NCBI GenBank assembly: GCA_005880175.1
Contig: VBJR01000234.1
Location: forward strand, 11,947-34,680
Origin: Chloroflexota bacterium
GTDB taxonomy: Bacteria > Chloroflexota > Dormibacteria > Dormibacterales > Dormibacteraceae
Direction: 5' to 3'
DNA: 22,734 nucleotides
The notes under the pieces are model-generated. The model saw nothing but the letters and a program-made list of their open reading frames with translations. It had not been told where the DNA came from and did no database searches. Positions 7,611-15,857 of this stretch are shown here, in pieces; positions within the stretch are counted from its first letter, which is position 1; the number at the start of each line of letters is the position of its first letter. Both the position numbers and the translations under genes were made by a program.

Positions 7611-8465
7611 ATGATCCAGCTCGACCGCCACGACGACGTCCGGCTGGGCCGGGCCCGCCAGCTCGTGCGCGAGCTCGGCTCCGTCCTCGTCGCCTACTCG
7701 GGCGGGGTGGACTCCAGCCTGCTCCTGCGCCTGGCGCTCGACGAGCTGGGCGCTGAGCGAGCGGTGGCCGTGCTCGCCTCGTCGCCGGCGTACCCGGAGG
7801 AGGAGCAGGAGGAGGCTCGCGCGCTCGCGCGCCAGCTAGGCGCCCGGCTCGGCGAGGTGGACACCAACGAGGCGGAGCTGGACGCGTACCGGCGCAACCT
7901 CCCCGACCGCTGCTTCCACTGCAAGGAGGAGCTCTTCGAGACCCTGGAGCCGGTCCGCGCGGAGCTGGGCCTGGCCCACCTCGCCTACGGCGCCACCGCC
8001 GACGACGCGGGCGACCACCGCCCCGGCCACGGCTCCGCCGTCCGCCGCGGCGTCCGCTTCCCGCTGCTGGAGGCCGGGATGGGGAAGGGCGAGATCCGGT
8101 CGGCGGCGCGCCGGCTCGGCCTGCCCAACTGGAACAAGGCCTCGTTCGCCTGCCTGTCGTCGCGCATCCCGCACGGCACCGAGGTGACGCCGGACGTGCT
8201 GCGCCGGATCGGCGCCGCCGAGGCCGCCCTGAAAGGCCTCGGCTTCCGCCAGGTCCGCGTGCGGCATCACGACGACGTCGCCCGGGTCGAGGTCGAGCCG
8301 GACGAGATGGAGCGGGCCCTGGCCCTGCGCGACCGGGTGGTCGACGGCGTCCGCGCCGCGGGCTACACGTTCGTCGCGCTGGATCTCGAGGGCTACGCGA
8401 CTGGTAGCCTCAACCGGACGTGGCGACCGTCGAGTGGGATGCGGGAGCCGGCGGCGTCCGGCTGA
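7611..8465 (+). CDS. larE: LarE-like ATP-dependent sacrificial sulfur transferase
   Basis: 284-aa PP-loop ATPase. LarE adenylates a pyridinium dicarboxylate intermediate and donates sulfur from its own cysteine in building the nickel-pincer cofactor of lactate racemase. The PP-loop SGGVDSS is at residues 30-36, a paired-cysteine segment DRCFHCKEELFE at 99-110, and the sulfur-donating cysteine position is Cys181 in ACLSSRIPHG, corresponding to Cys176 of the Lactiplantibacillus enzyme. The C-terminal part (RVRHHDDVARVEVEPDEM) is also family-typical. LarB and LarC are not in the window, so it may belong to a different thiolation pathway here. Its end overlaps mtnA by 46 nt. Confidence 0.92.
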   Translation: MIQLDRHDDVRLGRARQLVRELGSVLVAYSGGVDSSLLLRLALDELGAERAVAVLASSPAYPEEEQEEARALARQLGARLGEVDTNEAELDAYRRNLPDRCFHCKEELFETLEPVRAELGLAHLAYGATADDAGDHRPGHGSAVRRGVRFPLLEAGMGKGEIRSAARRLGLPNWNKASFACLSSRIPHGTEVTPDVLRRIGAAEAALKGLGFRQVRVRHHDDVARVEVEPDEMERALALRDRVVDGVRAAGYTFVALDLEGYATGSLNRTWRPSSGMREPAASG

Positions 8466-9337
8466 TCGACCAGACCCGCCTCCCGGACGAGGAGGCGTAC
8501 GTGGTGTGCCGCACAGCGGCCGAGGTGGCGGCGGCGATCCGCGACATGGTCGTCCGGGGCGCCCCCGCGATCGGCGCCGCGGCCGGGTACGGGACCGCCC
8601 TGGCCGCCCGGGAGGGCCGGCTGGCCGAGGGCGTCGCCCTGATCCGGGCCGCCCGGCCCACCGCGCGCGACCTCTTCTGGGCCGTCGAGCGGGTCGAGCG
8701 CGCGGCCGACCCGCTCGAGGAGGCGCACCACATCGCCCGCGAGTCGATCGAGGCCTGCCGGGAGATCGGCCGCCACGGCGCCGCGGTCCTGCCCCCGCGC
8801 GCCCGGATCGTGACCATCTGCAACACGGGCGCGCTCGCCACCGTGGACTACGGCACCGGGCTGGGCGTGATCCGGGCCGCCCACGAGCACGGCGGCGAGC
8901 CGTTCGTCTACGCGCTGGAGACCAGGCCGCGCGCCCAGGGCGCCCGCCTGACAACGTGGGAGCTGCGCCGGCTCGGCATCCCGCACCGGCTGATCGCCGA
9001 CGGCGCGGCCGGCCTGCTGCTCCAGCGGGGCATGGTGGACGCGGCGATCAGCGGCGCCGACCGGGTCTGCGCCAACGGCGACGTCGTCAACAAGGTCGGC
9101 ACCTATCCGCTCGCGCTCCTCTGCCGCGAGCACGGCGTGCCGTTCTACGTGGCCGCGCCGTGCAGCACGATCGACGACGCCACGCCCGACGGCGCCGCCG
9201 TGGTCATCGAGGAGCGCTCGGCGGACGAGGTGACCACGTTCGCGCCGCCCGGAACCGAGGCGTGGAACCCGGCGTTCGACGTGACGCCGGCACACCTGGT
9301 GACGGCGCTGATCACGGAACGGGGAGTGCAGCGATGA
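8420..9337 (+). CDS. mtnA: Methylthioribose-1-phosphate isomerase (MtnA)
   Basis: 305-aa enzyme of methionine salvage: converts 5-methylthioribose-1-phosphate to 5-methylthioribulose-1-phosphate. Belongs to the eIF2B-like family. Visible marks: RGAPAIGAAAGYG (46-58), catalytic-cysteine segment ICNTGALAT (Cys134), ETRPRAQGARLTTWEL (167-182), catalytic-aspartate segment SGADRV (Asp214) with ANGDVVNKVGTY, and VAAPCSTID. Slightly shorter than the usual ~340 aa but with all core motifs. Start GTG 8420 gives the family-like MATVEWDAGAGGVRLIDQTR; a TAGCCT lies 10 nt upstream inside larE. The next gene, mtnP, makes its substrate. Confidence 0.96.
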   Translation: MATVEWDAGAGGVRLIDQTRLPDEEAYVVCRTAAEVAAAIRDMVVRGAPAIGAAAGYGTALAAREGRLAEGVALIRAARPTARDLFWAVERVERAADPLEEAHHIARESIEACREIGRHGAAVLPPRARIVTICNTGALATVDYGTGLGVIRAAHEHGGEPFVYALETRPRAQGARLTTWELRRLGIPHRLIADGAAGLLLQRGMVDAAISGADRVCANGDVVNKVGTYPLALLCREHGVPFYVAAPCSTIDDATPDGAAVVIEERSADEVTTFAPPGTEAWNPAFDVTPAHLVTALITERGVQR

Positions 9338-9523
9338 CCTGTGCAAGGGGGGGCAGGCCCCCCTTCCGGAACCCCCCCTCTTGTCTGGGACGTTCGGGGC
9401 GCGTCCGGCGCATCGCTTCGCGTGTCGATGCGCTTCCAGGGACCGAGGGAAGACGAACCCACACACTCGGGCCAAGCCCTTGTTGACGGCAGCCCGCAGC
9501 CCTGCCACCGAGGAGGTGCCGCA
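9338..9523 (+). promoter_or_regulatory. mtnA-mtnP spacer with two hairpins and an alternative G/C-run pairing
   Basis: This 186-nt spacer holds a hairpin at 9345-9365 (8-bp stem AAGGGGGG/CCCCCCTT, 5-nt loop) and a perfect 8-bp inverted repeat GCGCATCG/CGATGCGC at 9408-9433 with a 10-nt loop. A second C7 run (9372-9378) could compete for the same G7 run (9347-9353). No U-tract follows either stem, so a classic terminator is unlikely. It may be an mRNA processing, attenuation or leader element for mtnP; function is inference. Confidence 0.4.
9511..9517 (+). promoter_or_regulatory. Strong ribosome binding site AGGAGGT for mtnP
   Basis: AGGAGGT is a near-perfect Shine-Dalgarno sequence, 6 nt before TTG 9524 but 15 nt before ATG 9533. 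It therefore favours the TTG as the mtnP start. Confidence 0.75.
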
Positions 9524-10348
9524 TTGGCCGCGATGACCGGTGCGAGAGCGCACGTGGGCGTGTTCGGCGGCTCGGGGTTCTACCGGCTGCTGGACGACGT
9601 CGAGTTCGTCGAGGTCGAGACGCCGTACGGGCCGCCCAGCGACCGCGTCGCGATCGGCGAGGTCGGCGGCGTGCGCGTGGCCTTCCTGCCCCGGCATGGG
9701 GCGCGGCACACGCTGCCGCCGGCGGCCATCAACTACCGGGCCAATGTGTGGGCGCTCAAGGAACTCGGCGTGACCCGCGTGATCGCGCCGACCGCCGCCG
9801 GCAGCCTGCAGCCGGGCGTCCGTCCCGGCGATTTCGTCGTCTGCGACCAGTTCGTGGACCGCACGTGGGGCCGCGCCGACACGTACCACGGCGACGGTCC
9901 GCGCGTGGCCCACGTGAGCGCCGCCGACCCATACTGCCCCGAGATGCGGGCCCTGGCGCTGGACGCGGGCCGGGCCCAGGGCGTGACGATGCACGAGCGG
10001 GGCACCGTCGTCGTCATCCAGGGCCCGCGCTTCTCGACCCGCGCCGAGAGCCGCTGGTACTCGTCGCAGGGCTGGGAGGTGATCAACATGACCCAGTACC
10101 CGGAGGCGATCCTGGCCCGCGAGCTGGAGCTCTGCTATGTCAACATCTCGCTGATCACCGACTACGACGTGGGCCTGGAGGGCATGTCCGACGTGGCGCC
10201 CGTCTCCGTGTCGGAGGTCGAGAAGGTGTTCGCGAGCAACAACGACCGGGTCCGGGCGCTGATCCTGGGCCTGGTCCCGCTGCTGCCGGCCGAGCGCGCC
10301 TGTCCGTGCTCGACCTCGATGCGGGGGGCGATGATCGGCGGTGAATGA
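9524..10348 (+). CDS. mtnP: 5'-methylthioadenosine phosphorylase (MtnP)
   Basis: 274-aa purine nucleoside phosphorylase-family enzyme splitting methylthioadenosine with phosphate into adenine and methylthioribose-1-phosphate, the MtnA substrate. Motifs: GVFGGSGFY (12-20), phosphate-site RHGARHTLPP, GSLQPGVRPGDFV, VIQGPRFSTRAES, NMTQYPEAILARE (MTAP-type purine/substrate loop) and ITDYDVG, whose aspartates contact adenine in MTAP rather than guanine as in PNP. TTG start chosen from the ribosome site; ATG 9533 is the alternative. The C-terminal PCSTSMRGAM fits the family. Ends 8 nt inside the next gene. Confidence 0.95.
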   Translation: MAAMTGARAHVGVFGGSGFYRLLDDVEFVEVETPYGPPSDRVAIGEVGGVRVAFLPRHGARHTLPPAAINYRANVWALKELGVTRVIAPTAAGSLQPGVRPGDFVVCDQFVDRTWGRADTYHGDGPRVAHVSAADPYCPEMRALALDAGRAQGVTMHERGTVVVIQGPRFSTRAESRWYSSQGWEVINMTQYPEAILARELELCYVNISLITDYDVGLEGMSDVAPVSVSEVEKVFASNNDRVRALILGLVPLLPAERACPCSTSMRGAMIGGE

Positions 10349-10961
10349 AATCTCAGCAAAGGCCGATAATCTGGTGACCTTGCGGCAGCCCATTCTCTAC
10401 GCCGAGCTCATGTGGCGGAACCAGCGCCTGTGGGTCCTCATGCTGGTTCTCGCCGGTCTCGTCATCAGCCCGGCCATGTTCATCCTGAACCACGGCCGGC
10501 TCGACTCGAACACGGGCGTCTTCCTGCTGTACCTGCCTCTCGGCCTGCTGTACGGCGCGGCGATGCTCTTCTACCGGCAGCGCAGCGCGCTGGAGGTGCG
10601 GGACGACGGCCTGGTGATCCACCGGCTGGTCCGCAGCATCGTCGTCCCCTATGACCTGATCCGCAACACCCGGCTCCAGAAGCTCGAGACGCACTTCCTG
10701 GAGGGCCGCAAGCGGCTCGTCCGCCCGGTCAGCCGGCCGCTGATGCAGAAGGACGCGCTGTTCGTCCGCCTGCGCGGCGACGACCCGCGGACCGCCGAGC
10801 TGCGCCGGGTCCTGGGCAGCCAGCTGATCGCCGACGACACGCTGGCGGTGCCCGTCCCCGACCCGGACGCCATGTCCTGGGAGATCACGTCGCGGCTGCC
10901 CGAGCGGACCTCGGTCAACCTGGGAGGCCAGCGCCGCAAGAAGCGAGCCCGCGCCAGGTGA
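10341..10961 (+). CDS. PH-like two-helix membrane protein, unknown role
   Basis: 206-aa protein. Two hydrophobic helices near residues 31-50 (VLMLVLAGLVISPAMFIL) and 60-79 (VFLLYLPLGLLYGAAMLFY) are separated by a short loop, followed by a cytosolic beta-rich segment starting SALEVRDDGLVIHRLVRSIVVPYD, which resembles bacterial PH-like (bPH) membrane proteins. The C-terminus is basic (GGQRRKKRARAR). No specific function known to me. GTG start overlaps the mtnP stop by 8 nt; an internal GTG at codon 12 is an alternative. Its own stop overlaps the next start by GTGA, tying it to the glycosyltransferase chain. Confidence 0.7.
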   Translation: MNEISAKADNLVTLRQPILYAELMWRNQRLWVLMLVLAGLVISPAMFILNHGRLDSNTGVFLLYLPLGLLYGAAMLFYRQRSALEVRDDGLVIHRLVRSIVVPYDLIRNTRLQKLETHFLEGRKRLVRPVSRPLMQKDALFVRLRGDDPRTAELRRVLGSQLIADDTLAVPVPDPDAMSWEITSRLPERTSVNLGGQRRKKRARAR

Positions 10962-12470
10962 GCGTGACCTCGCCGCCGGAGGAGGTAGCCCCCGAGGTCG
11001 TCGAGGAGCGCGCGCCCGCCCCCGAGGGACCGACCCGGTCCTGGCTGCTCGACCGGCTCGGGATCGACCGGCTGGACGTGTGGCTGATGGCCGTGTTCCT
11101 GTTCGTCGCGTTCTTCTTCCGCTATTTCAGCCCCCTGATGCCGGACGTCTTCTCCGGCAAGCTGAACCTGATCAGCAACTGCGTGGCGAACACGCCGGTC
11201 GACACCCAGAACCACACGGGCACGCTGTGCGGGATCGCGTACCCGTTCCAGCGCAACTACGCCGCGCCGGGGCAGCCGGCCTCGCCGCCCAACGGCGCCG
11301 CTGTCCAAGCTGATCATGGCGTCGGGCGAGTGGCTGTACGGCTGGTGGCGCGCCACGTTCCAGGGCGCGCACGGGGACTACGCCGACCTGGGCTTCAACA
11401 CCGTCGGCTGGCGGATCATGAGCGTCGTCTTCGGCTCGCTCTGCGTTCCGATGATGTACCTCTTCGCGCGCAAGCTCTGGCCCAACCGCACGTTCGCGAT
11501 CGCCGCCGCGACGCTCGTCTGCTTCGACGGCATGTTCTTCGTGCAGTCGCGGATCGGCATGATCGACATCTTCCCGATCTTCCTGATCATGCTCAGCTAC
11601 ACGCTGTTCCTGGTCCACCTGGGCAGCCGCAGCGAGCGGGACTCGATCGTGACCCTGCTGATGACCGGCGTCGCGCTCGGCCTCGCCGTGTCCGCCAAGT
11701 GGATCTCGCTGGCGGCGATGGCCACCATCATCTTCTTCCTGGTCATGCGGCCCGTGCTCCGCCGCGTCGGGATCAGCCTGGTCGAGGGCTCCTGGCGCTG
11801 GGGGCTGCGCGAGGGGCCCGACCTGCCCGGGGGCGCCCGGCCCGGCCTCTACGTGCCGACCGCCGTGCTGGCGTTCGGCCTGATCCCGATCGCGATCTAC
11901 CTGGCGAGCTGGATCCCGTTCTTCACCCGCCACCAGTTCAACTCGCTGTCAGAGCCGTTCCTGTACCGGCCGGTGGCGTACTACTACGAGTACCAGGGCC
12001 TGGGCGTCGACGCGGTCACCAAGCAGCCGCTGGTGTCCGGCATCGTGGACATCGGCAACCCGTTCATCTGGTGGGCCAGCATCCCGGCGGTGCTCTCGCT
12101 GCCGTACTTCGTGCTGCGGCACCGGAGCTTCCCCGCCGCGGTGATCCTGGTCGGCTTCGTCGCGCAGTACCTGCCGTGGTCGCGGATCACGCGCGTCATC
12201 TTCCTGTACCACATGTTCGGCGGCCTGATCTTCATGGTCCTGGCGCTGGCGTTCGTGCTGGTGCGGATGCAGCAGGCGGGACCGATCCGCATCGACTTCT
12301 GGGGCGACCGCTTCGTGCTCCCGACCCGCTACCTCGTGGCCGGCTACCTGGCGGTCGTGGTGCTCGCCTTCCTGTACTTCTATCCGGTCTGGACCGGCCT
12401 GCCGATCTCGAACGGGTCGTACCTGAACGGGTTCCCGATCGGAAAGATGTGGCTGCGGACCTGGATCTGA
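10958..12470 (+). pseudogene. PMT-family protein O-mannosyltransferase, frameshifted with the catalytic loop missing
   Basis: GT-C-fold membrane enzyme related to Mycobacterium Rv1002c, which transfers mannose from polyprenyl-phosphate-mannose to secreted proteins. From GTG 10958 the first frame gives an N-terminal helix (VWLMAVFLFVAFFFRYFSPL), then a loop ending YAAPGQPASPPNG. At 11294-11298 the frame shifts and continues as PLSKLIMASGEWLYGWW, equivalent to the family HPPVGKQLIAxGEWLFG. Family members carry about 30 residues in between, including the catalytic Asp-Glu of the FDExHY motif; these are absent. The second part has about nine further helices, FFVQSRIGMIDIFPIF, and a PMT C-terminal module ending at 12470. 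True decay and an assembly deletion are both possible. Expected length about 500-530 aa. Confidence 0.85.
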
Positions 12471-14461
12471 CCGCGGCCCGGCCGCGCGTCCCGGACTGGG
12501 ACGCCGGCCGCTGGTTCGGTCTCGCCCTCCTCGGGGTCGGGCTCGTCGTCGTCCTGGCGCTCACCGGCTGGGCCGCGCTCACGCTGATCGGCTGCGTGGT
12601 GGTGGGCACCGGGCTCACGTACCTCAGCGGGCTGTCGCTGACGATCGAGGAGCGGCTGGCCTACGGGACCGTGGTGGGCGCCGTCGTCGTGACGGCGGTG
12701 GACTTCCTGCTCGCGGCCGCGATCGGGCTCGGCCTGGCCAGCGTGCTCATCGGCCTCGTGCTGGCGCTGGCCGCGTCGGCGCCGGGCTGGTGGCTGGCCC
12801 GCGCCCGGTTGGGCGCCGAGGCCGACGACCTGATCGCCCGCTGGCGGCGCCGCGAGCCGTGGCCGCTGTGGGCGCTGCTGGCGATCTGCTGGACGTTCAC
12901 GCTGGCCATCCTCGCCCGGACGTACGAATCCAACGCGCAGGGCCTGATAGCAGGCGGCACGTGGTCGTACGCGGACTGGGCGGCGCACCTGACGTACGCG
13001 GGCTCGTTCGTGTTCGGCCACAACTTCCCGCCGCAGTTCCCGGTGGACCCCGGGCACCGGCTGGCGTATCCGTTCATGATCGACCTGCTGGCGGCGACGC
13101 TGGTGCCGCTGGGCGCCTCGCTGACGTCCTCGCTGGTCCTCAGCAGCGGGCTGCTCGCGCTGGCGTTCCCGGCCGTGATGTACCTGGCCGGGGTCCGGCT
13201 GGTCGCGACCCGGGTGGGGGCGGCGCTGGCCGTGCTCGTGTTCACGCTCAGCGGCGGCCTCGGCTTCGTGCTCCTGCTTCGCCAGGTCCGCGGGTCCGGC
13301 CTCTCGGCGCTCCAGAGCTACCCGGGCCTGCTCACGCAGAACGGCGACCTGAACTACCAGTGGCTGAACCCGGTGCTGGCCTGGCTGCTGCCCCAGCGCT
13401 CGGTGCTGTTCGGGTTCAGCCTGGTCCTGATCGTGCTGGCGGTGCTGTGGGTGGCCCTGCGCCGGACCGACCAGCCGGCCGGCGCTGCCCGCTGGACGCC
13501 GTTCGCGTTCGCCGGCGCCGTGACCGGCCTGGCGCCGCTGTTCCACCTGCACGCGTACGGCACGGCGGTGGCGATGGCCGCCTTCTGGACCCTGTTCAAC
13601 CCGCGCCGCGAGTGGGTCGCGTTCTTCGCCCCGGCGCTGGTGCTGGGGGCGCCGGCCGTCCTCTGGATGCTGGGCGGCGGGGCGGCGACCGTGCACGTCC
13701 AGGTCTGGTGGCTGGCGGACAGCGGCGGCCACCACGACAACCCGGTCTGGTTCTGGCTCGAGAACACCAGCCTGCTGATCCCCGCGATGGCGGCGGCGTT
13801 CCTGTGGCGCGGCGTGCTGCCGCCCCGGGTGGGTCTGCACCTGGCTCCGATCTGGCTGTGGTTCATCGTCCCCAACGTCCTGGTGTTCCAGCCCTGGGAC
13901 TGGGACAACACGAAGTTCTTCGCCTACTGGACGCTGATCGGCGCCCTGCCCGTGGGCGCGCTGCTGGCACGGCTGCTCCGGACCGGCATCGACGGCCGCC
14001 TGGTCGCGGCCGCGCTGCTCGTGTTCCTCACGGCCTCGAGCGCGGTGGACCTGTGGCGGTCGCTGCTGTCGAACCCGACGTCGGCGCAGTTCACCGACGC
14101 CGGCGGGGTCCAGGTGGCGAACTGGGCGCGCGGCCACACCGACCCGCGCGCGATCTTCCTGACGGCGCCGACGCACAATGAGCCCATCGCGACGCTGGGC
14201 GGCCGCCGCATCGTCGTCGGGTACGGCGGCTGGCTGTGGACGTACGGCCTGTCCGACTGGACGCAGCGGACGAGCGACGCCGAGCGGATGCTGAAGGGCG
14301 ACCCGGCCACGCCCCGGCTGCTGAAGCAGTACGGCGTGGACTACGTCATGATCGGCCCGCAGGAGATGAGCGGCAGCGTCGGCGCCAACCCCGCGTACTT
14401 CCAGGCCACGGCCCGGCTCGTGTATTCCAGTGGCGGCTACTCCGTCTACCGCGTCAGCTGA
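12449..14461 (+). CDS. Large polytopic membrane protein, GT-C glycosyltransferase-like
   Basis: 670-aa membrane protein with roughly a dozen hydrophobic helices and a soluble C-terminal part. Features: cytosolic N-terminus; helix pairs over residues 15-110; a large loop with SYADWAAHLTYAGSFVFGHN then FPPQFPVDPGHRLAYPFMID, like the acceptor/donor loop of GT-C enzymes; DWDNTKFFAYWTLIGALPVG near 480-500; and a final domain ending LLKQYGVDYVMIGPQE, seen in DUF2298-like membrane glycosyltransferase relatives. The donor is probably a polyprenyl-phosphate sugar, by analogy. GTG start at 12449 overlaps the PMT gene by 22 nt. Exact family not certain. Confidence 0.75.
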   Translation: MAADLDLTAARPRVPDWDAGRWFGLALLGVGLVVVLALTGWAALTLIGCVVVGTGLTYLSGLSLTIEERLAYGTVVGAVVVTAVDFLLAAAIGLGLASVLIGLVLALAASAPGWWLARARLGAEADDLIARWRRREPWPLWALLAICWTFTLAILARTYESNAQGLIAGGTWSYADWAAHLTYAGSFVFGHNFPPQFPVDPGHRLAYPFMIDLLAATLVPLGASLTSSLVLSSGLLALAFPAVMYLAGVRLVATRVGAALAVLVFTLSGGLGFVLLLRQVRGSGLSALQSYPGLLTQNGDLNYQWLNPVLAWLLPQRSVLFGFSLVLIVLAVLWVALRRTDQPAGAARWTPFAFAGAVTGLAPLFHLHAYGTAVAMAAFWTLFNPRREWVAFFAPALVLGAPAVLWMLGGGAATVHVQVWWLADSGGHHDNPVWFWLENTSLLIPAMAAAFLWRGVLPPRVGLHLAPIWLWFIVPNVLVFQPWDWDNTKFFAYWTLIGALPVGALLARLLRTGIDGRLVAAALLVFLTASSAVDLWRSLLSNPTSAQFTDAGGVQVANWARGHTDPRAIFLTAPTHNEPIATLGGRRIVVGYGGWLWTYGLSDWTQRTSDAERMLKGDPATPRLLKQYGVDYVMIGPQEMSGSVGANPAYFQATARLVYSSGGYSVYRVS

Positions 14462-15857
14462 CCAGCAGCCCCTCCTGACGCTGCGCCTGCCCCTGGTGGG
14501 GACGTGGCCGGCGCTGGAGGTGCTGGGGGTGATGGCGGTCACCGGCCTGGCGCTCCTGCTCCGCCTGCACGGCCTGGCCCAGGCGCCCGTGTTCACGGAC
14601 GACCTGGACGAGATCCAGTTCGCGTGGGCCGGGCTGAACCTGATCCAGCACGGCGACGCCATCACGTGGTCGTACTACCCGGGTTACCCCGCGTACCACG
14701 CCTTCAGCGCGTTCGGCGTGACCGTCCCGGTCGTCCACCACTGGATGGACCACCCGCCGCTGTACTCGCTGCTGATCGGCGGCTGGGTGTGGCTGCTCGG
14801 GGCGCGCGACATGACGGGGTTCAACGCGGTCGAGGTGCGGCTGATCCCGGTCGCGTGCAGCACGCTGACGGTGCCGCTGGTCTACCTGCTGGGCCGCCGG
14901 TTCATTGGCGCCGGCGCGGCGATGGTGGGGGCGCTGCTGCTGGCGACCGCGCCCGCGGCCGTGCTGTTCGGGCGGGTCGCCGAGCCCGAGTCGGCGCAGG
15001 CGGTGCTGCTGCTGGTCGCGCTGCTGCTGACCGTGCGCGTGCTGGACGGCGTGACGGGCCCGGTGACCGTGACCGGCCTGCTGCTGTGCGCGGTGGCGGC
15101 CCCGCTGATGAAGGTGTCGGGGATCGCGGTGGCCGGCATCTGCGCGGTGATCCTGGCCTCGTCCGGGCGCTGGAGGCTGACGGGCGTCCTGGTGGCCGCC
15201 GGGGCGGCCGGCCTGGTGCTGTTCGTCGTCTACGGGGCGCTGGTGGACTGGGGGCAGTTCGTGCGGACGTGGGGCGTGCAGGCGAGCAACCGGATCGGGG
15301 TGATGTCCGCGTTCGACTTCCTCACGGCCGCGGCGGGGATGAACCGGCGGCTGCGCGACGGCTGGTGGCTGCTGGGCTGGATCGGCCTGGGCCTGCTGGC
15401 GGCCCGGAACCTGCGCCGGCGGGAGCTGTTCCTGGTCTGGCCGGCGGCCGCGTACGCGGTGATCATGCTGGTGCTGGCGGGCGAGAAGGAGGTCGAGCAG
15501 TACGGCTGGTACCGGGTCATCGTGTACCCCTCGGTCTACCTGGGCGCGGGCTGGCTGGCCTGGGAGGCGGTGAAGCGGCGGTCGCTGCCGCTGCTGACCC
15601 TGCTGCTGGCGCTCGGCGGGGCGACGGCGACGAACTGGTGGCTGGGGAGCTCGAGCGAGGGGTGGGTGCCAAACCCGCTGCTGCTGTGCGTGCTGGTCGC
15701 GGCGGTGCTGCTGCCGCCGGTGCTGGTGCTGTGGCGCCCGGACGACGCGCGAACGAGGCGCATCGCGGGCTGGACGTCGGCCGCCGCGGTGGCGGTCATC
15801 GCGCTGGGCGGGACGATCGAGAGCCTGCGGCTGGACCAGATCTTCTACCGGATGTAG
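14430..15857 (+). CDS. Glycosyltransferase family 39 (PMT_2/ArnT-like) membrane protein
   Basis: 475-aa GT-C enzyme expected to transfer a sugar from a polyprenyl-phosphate donor on the outer face of the membrane. After the first helix (ALEVLGVMAVTGLALLLRLH) comes the acidic motif FTDDLDEIQFAW, the position of the catalytic Asp/Glu in this family, then HHWMDHPPLYSLLIGGWVWL, the HPPLY motif. About ten more helices follow, with a periplasmic-side EKEVEQYGWYR segment. Acceptor and sugar unknown. GTG start at 14430 overlaps the preceding gene by 32 nt; the stop overlaps by 13 nt the end of the convergent kinase gene, leaving no room for a spacer terminator. Confidence 0.88.
   Translation: MAATPSTASADQQPLLTLRLPLVGTWPALEVLGVMAVTGLALLLRLHGLAQAPVFTDDLDEIQFAWAGLNLIQHGDAITWSYYPGYPAYHAFSAFGVTVPVVHHWMDHPPLYSLLIGGWVWLLGARDMTGFNAVEVRLIPVACSTLTVPLVYLLGRRFIGAGAAMVGALLLATAPAAVLFGRVAEPESAQAVLLLVALLLTVRVLDGVTGPVTVTGLLLCAVAAPLMKVSGIAVAGICAVILASSGRWRLTGVLVAAGAAGLVLFVVYGALVDWGQFVRTWGVQASNRIGVMSAFDFLTAAAGMNRRLRDGWWLLGWIGLGLLAARNLRRRELFLVWPAAAYAVIMLVLAGEKEVEQYGWYRVIVYPSVYLGAGWLAWEAVKRRSLPLLTLLLALGGATATNWWLGSSSEGWVPNPLLLCVLVAAVLLPPVLVLWRPDDARTRRIAGWTSAAAVAVIALGGTIESLRLDQIFYRM

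Noticed and set aside
5852..7612. 586-codon minus-strand frame spanning the moeB-like gene and part of the 295-aa gene
   Set aside because: It runs antisense to moeB motifs and out of frame with the 295-aa gene; low-complexity composition and no family signal.
9345..9365. Rho-independent terminator after mtnA
   Set aside because: The stem is strong, but no T-run follows it; it is reported instead as a leader structure.
12420..12436. GAAC/GTTC-like pair inside the PMT gene
   Set aside because: The half-sites are only 2 nt apart, not 4, and lie inside a coding region, so it is not a LexA box.
12380..14665. 761-codon open frame on the minus strand opposite the GT-C-like gene
   Set aside because: Composition is Arg/Gln/His/Pro-rich without any motif, while the plus strand encodes clear hydrophobic helices.
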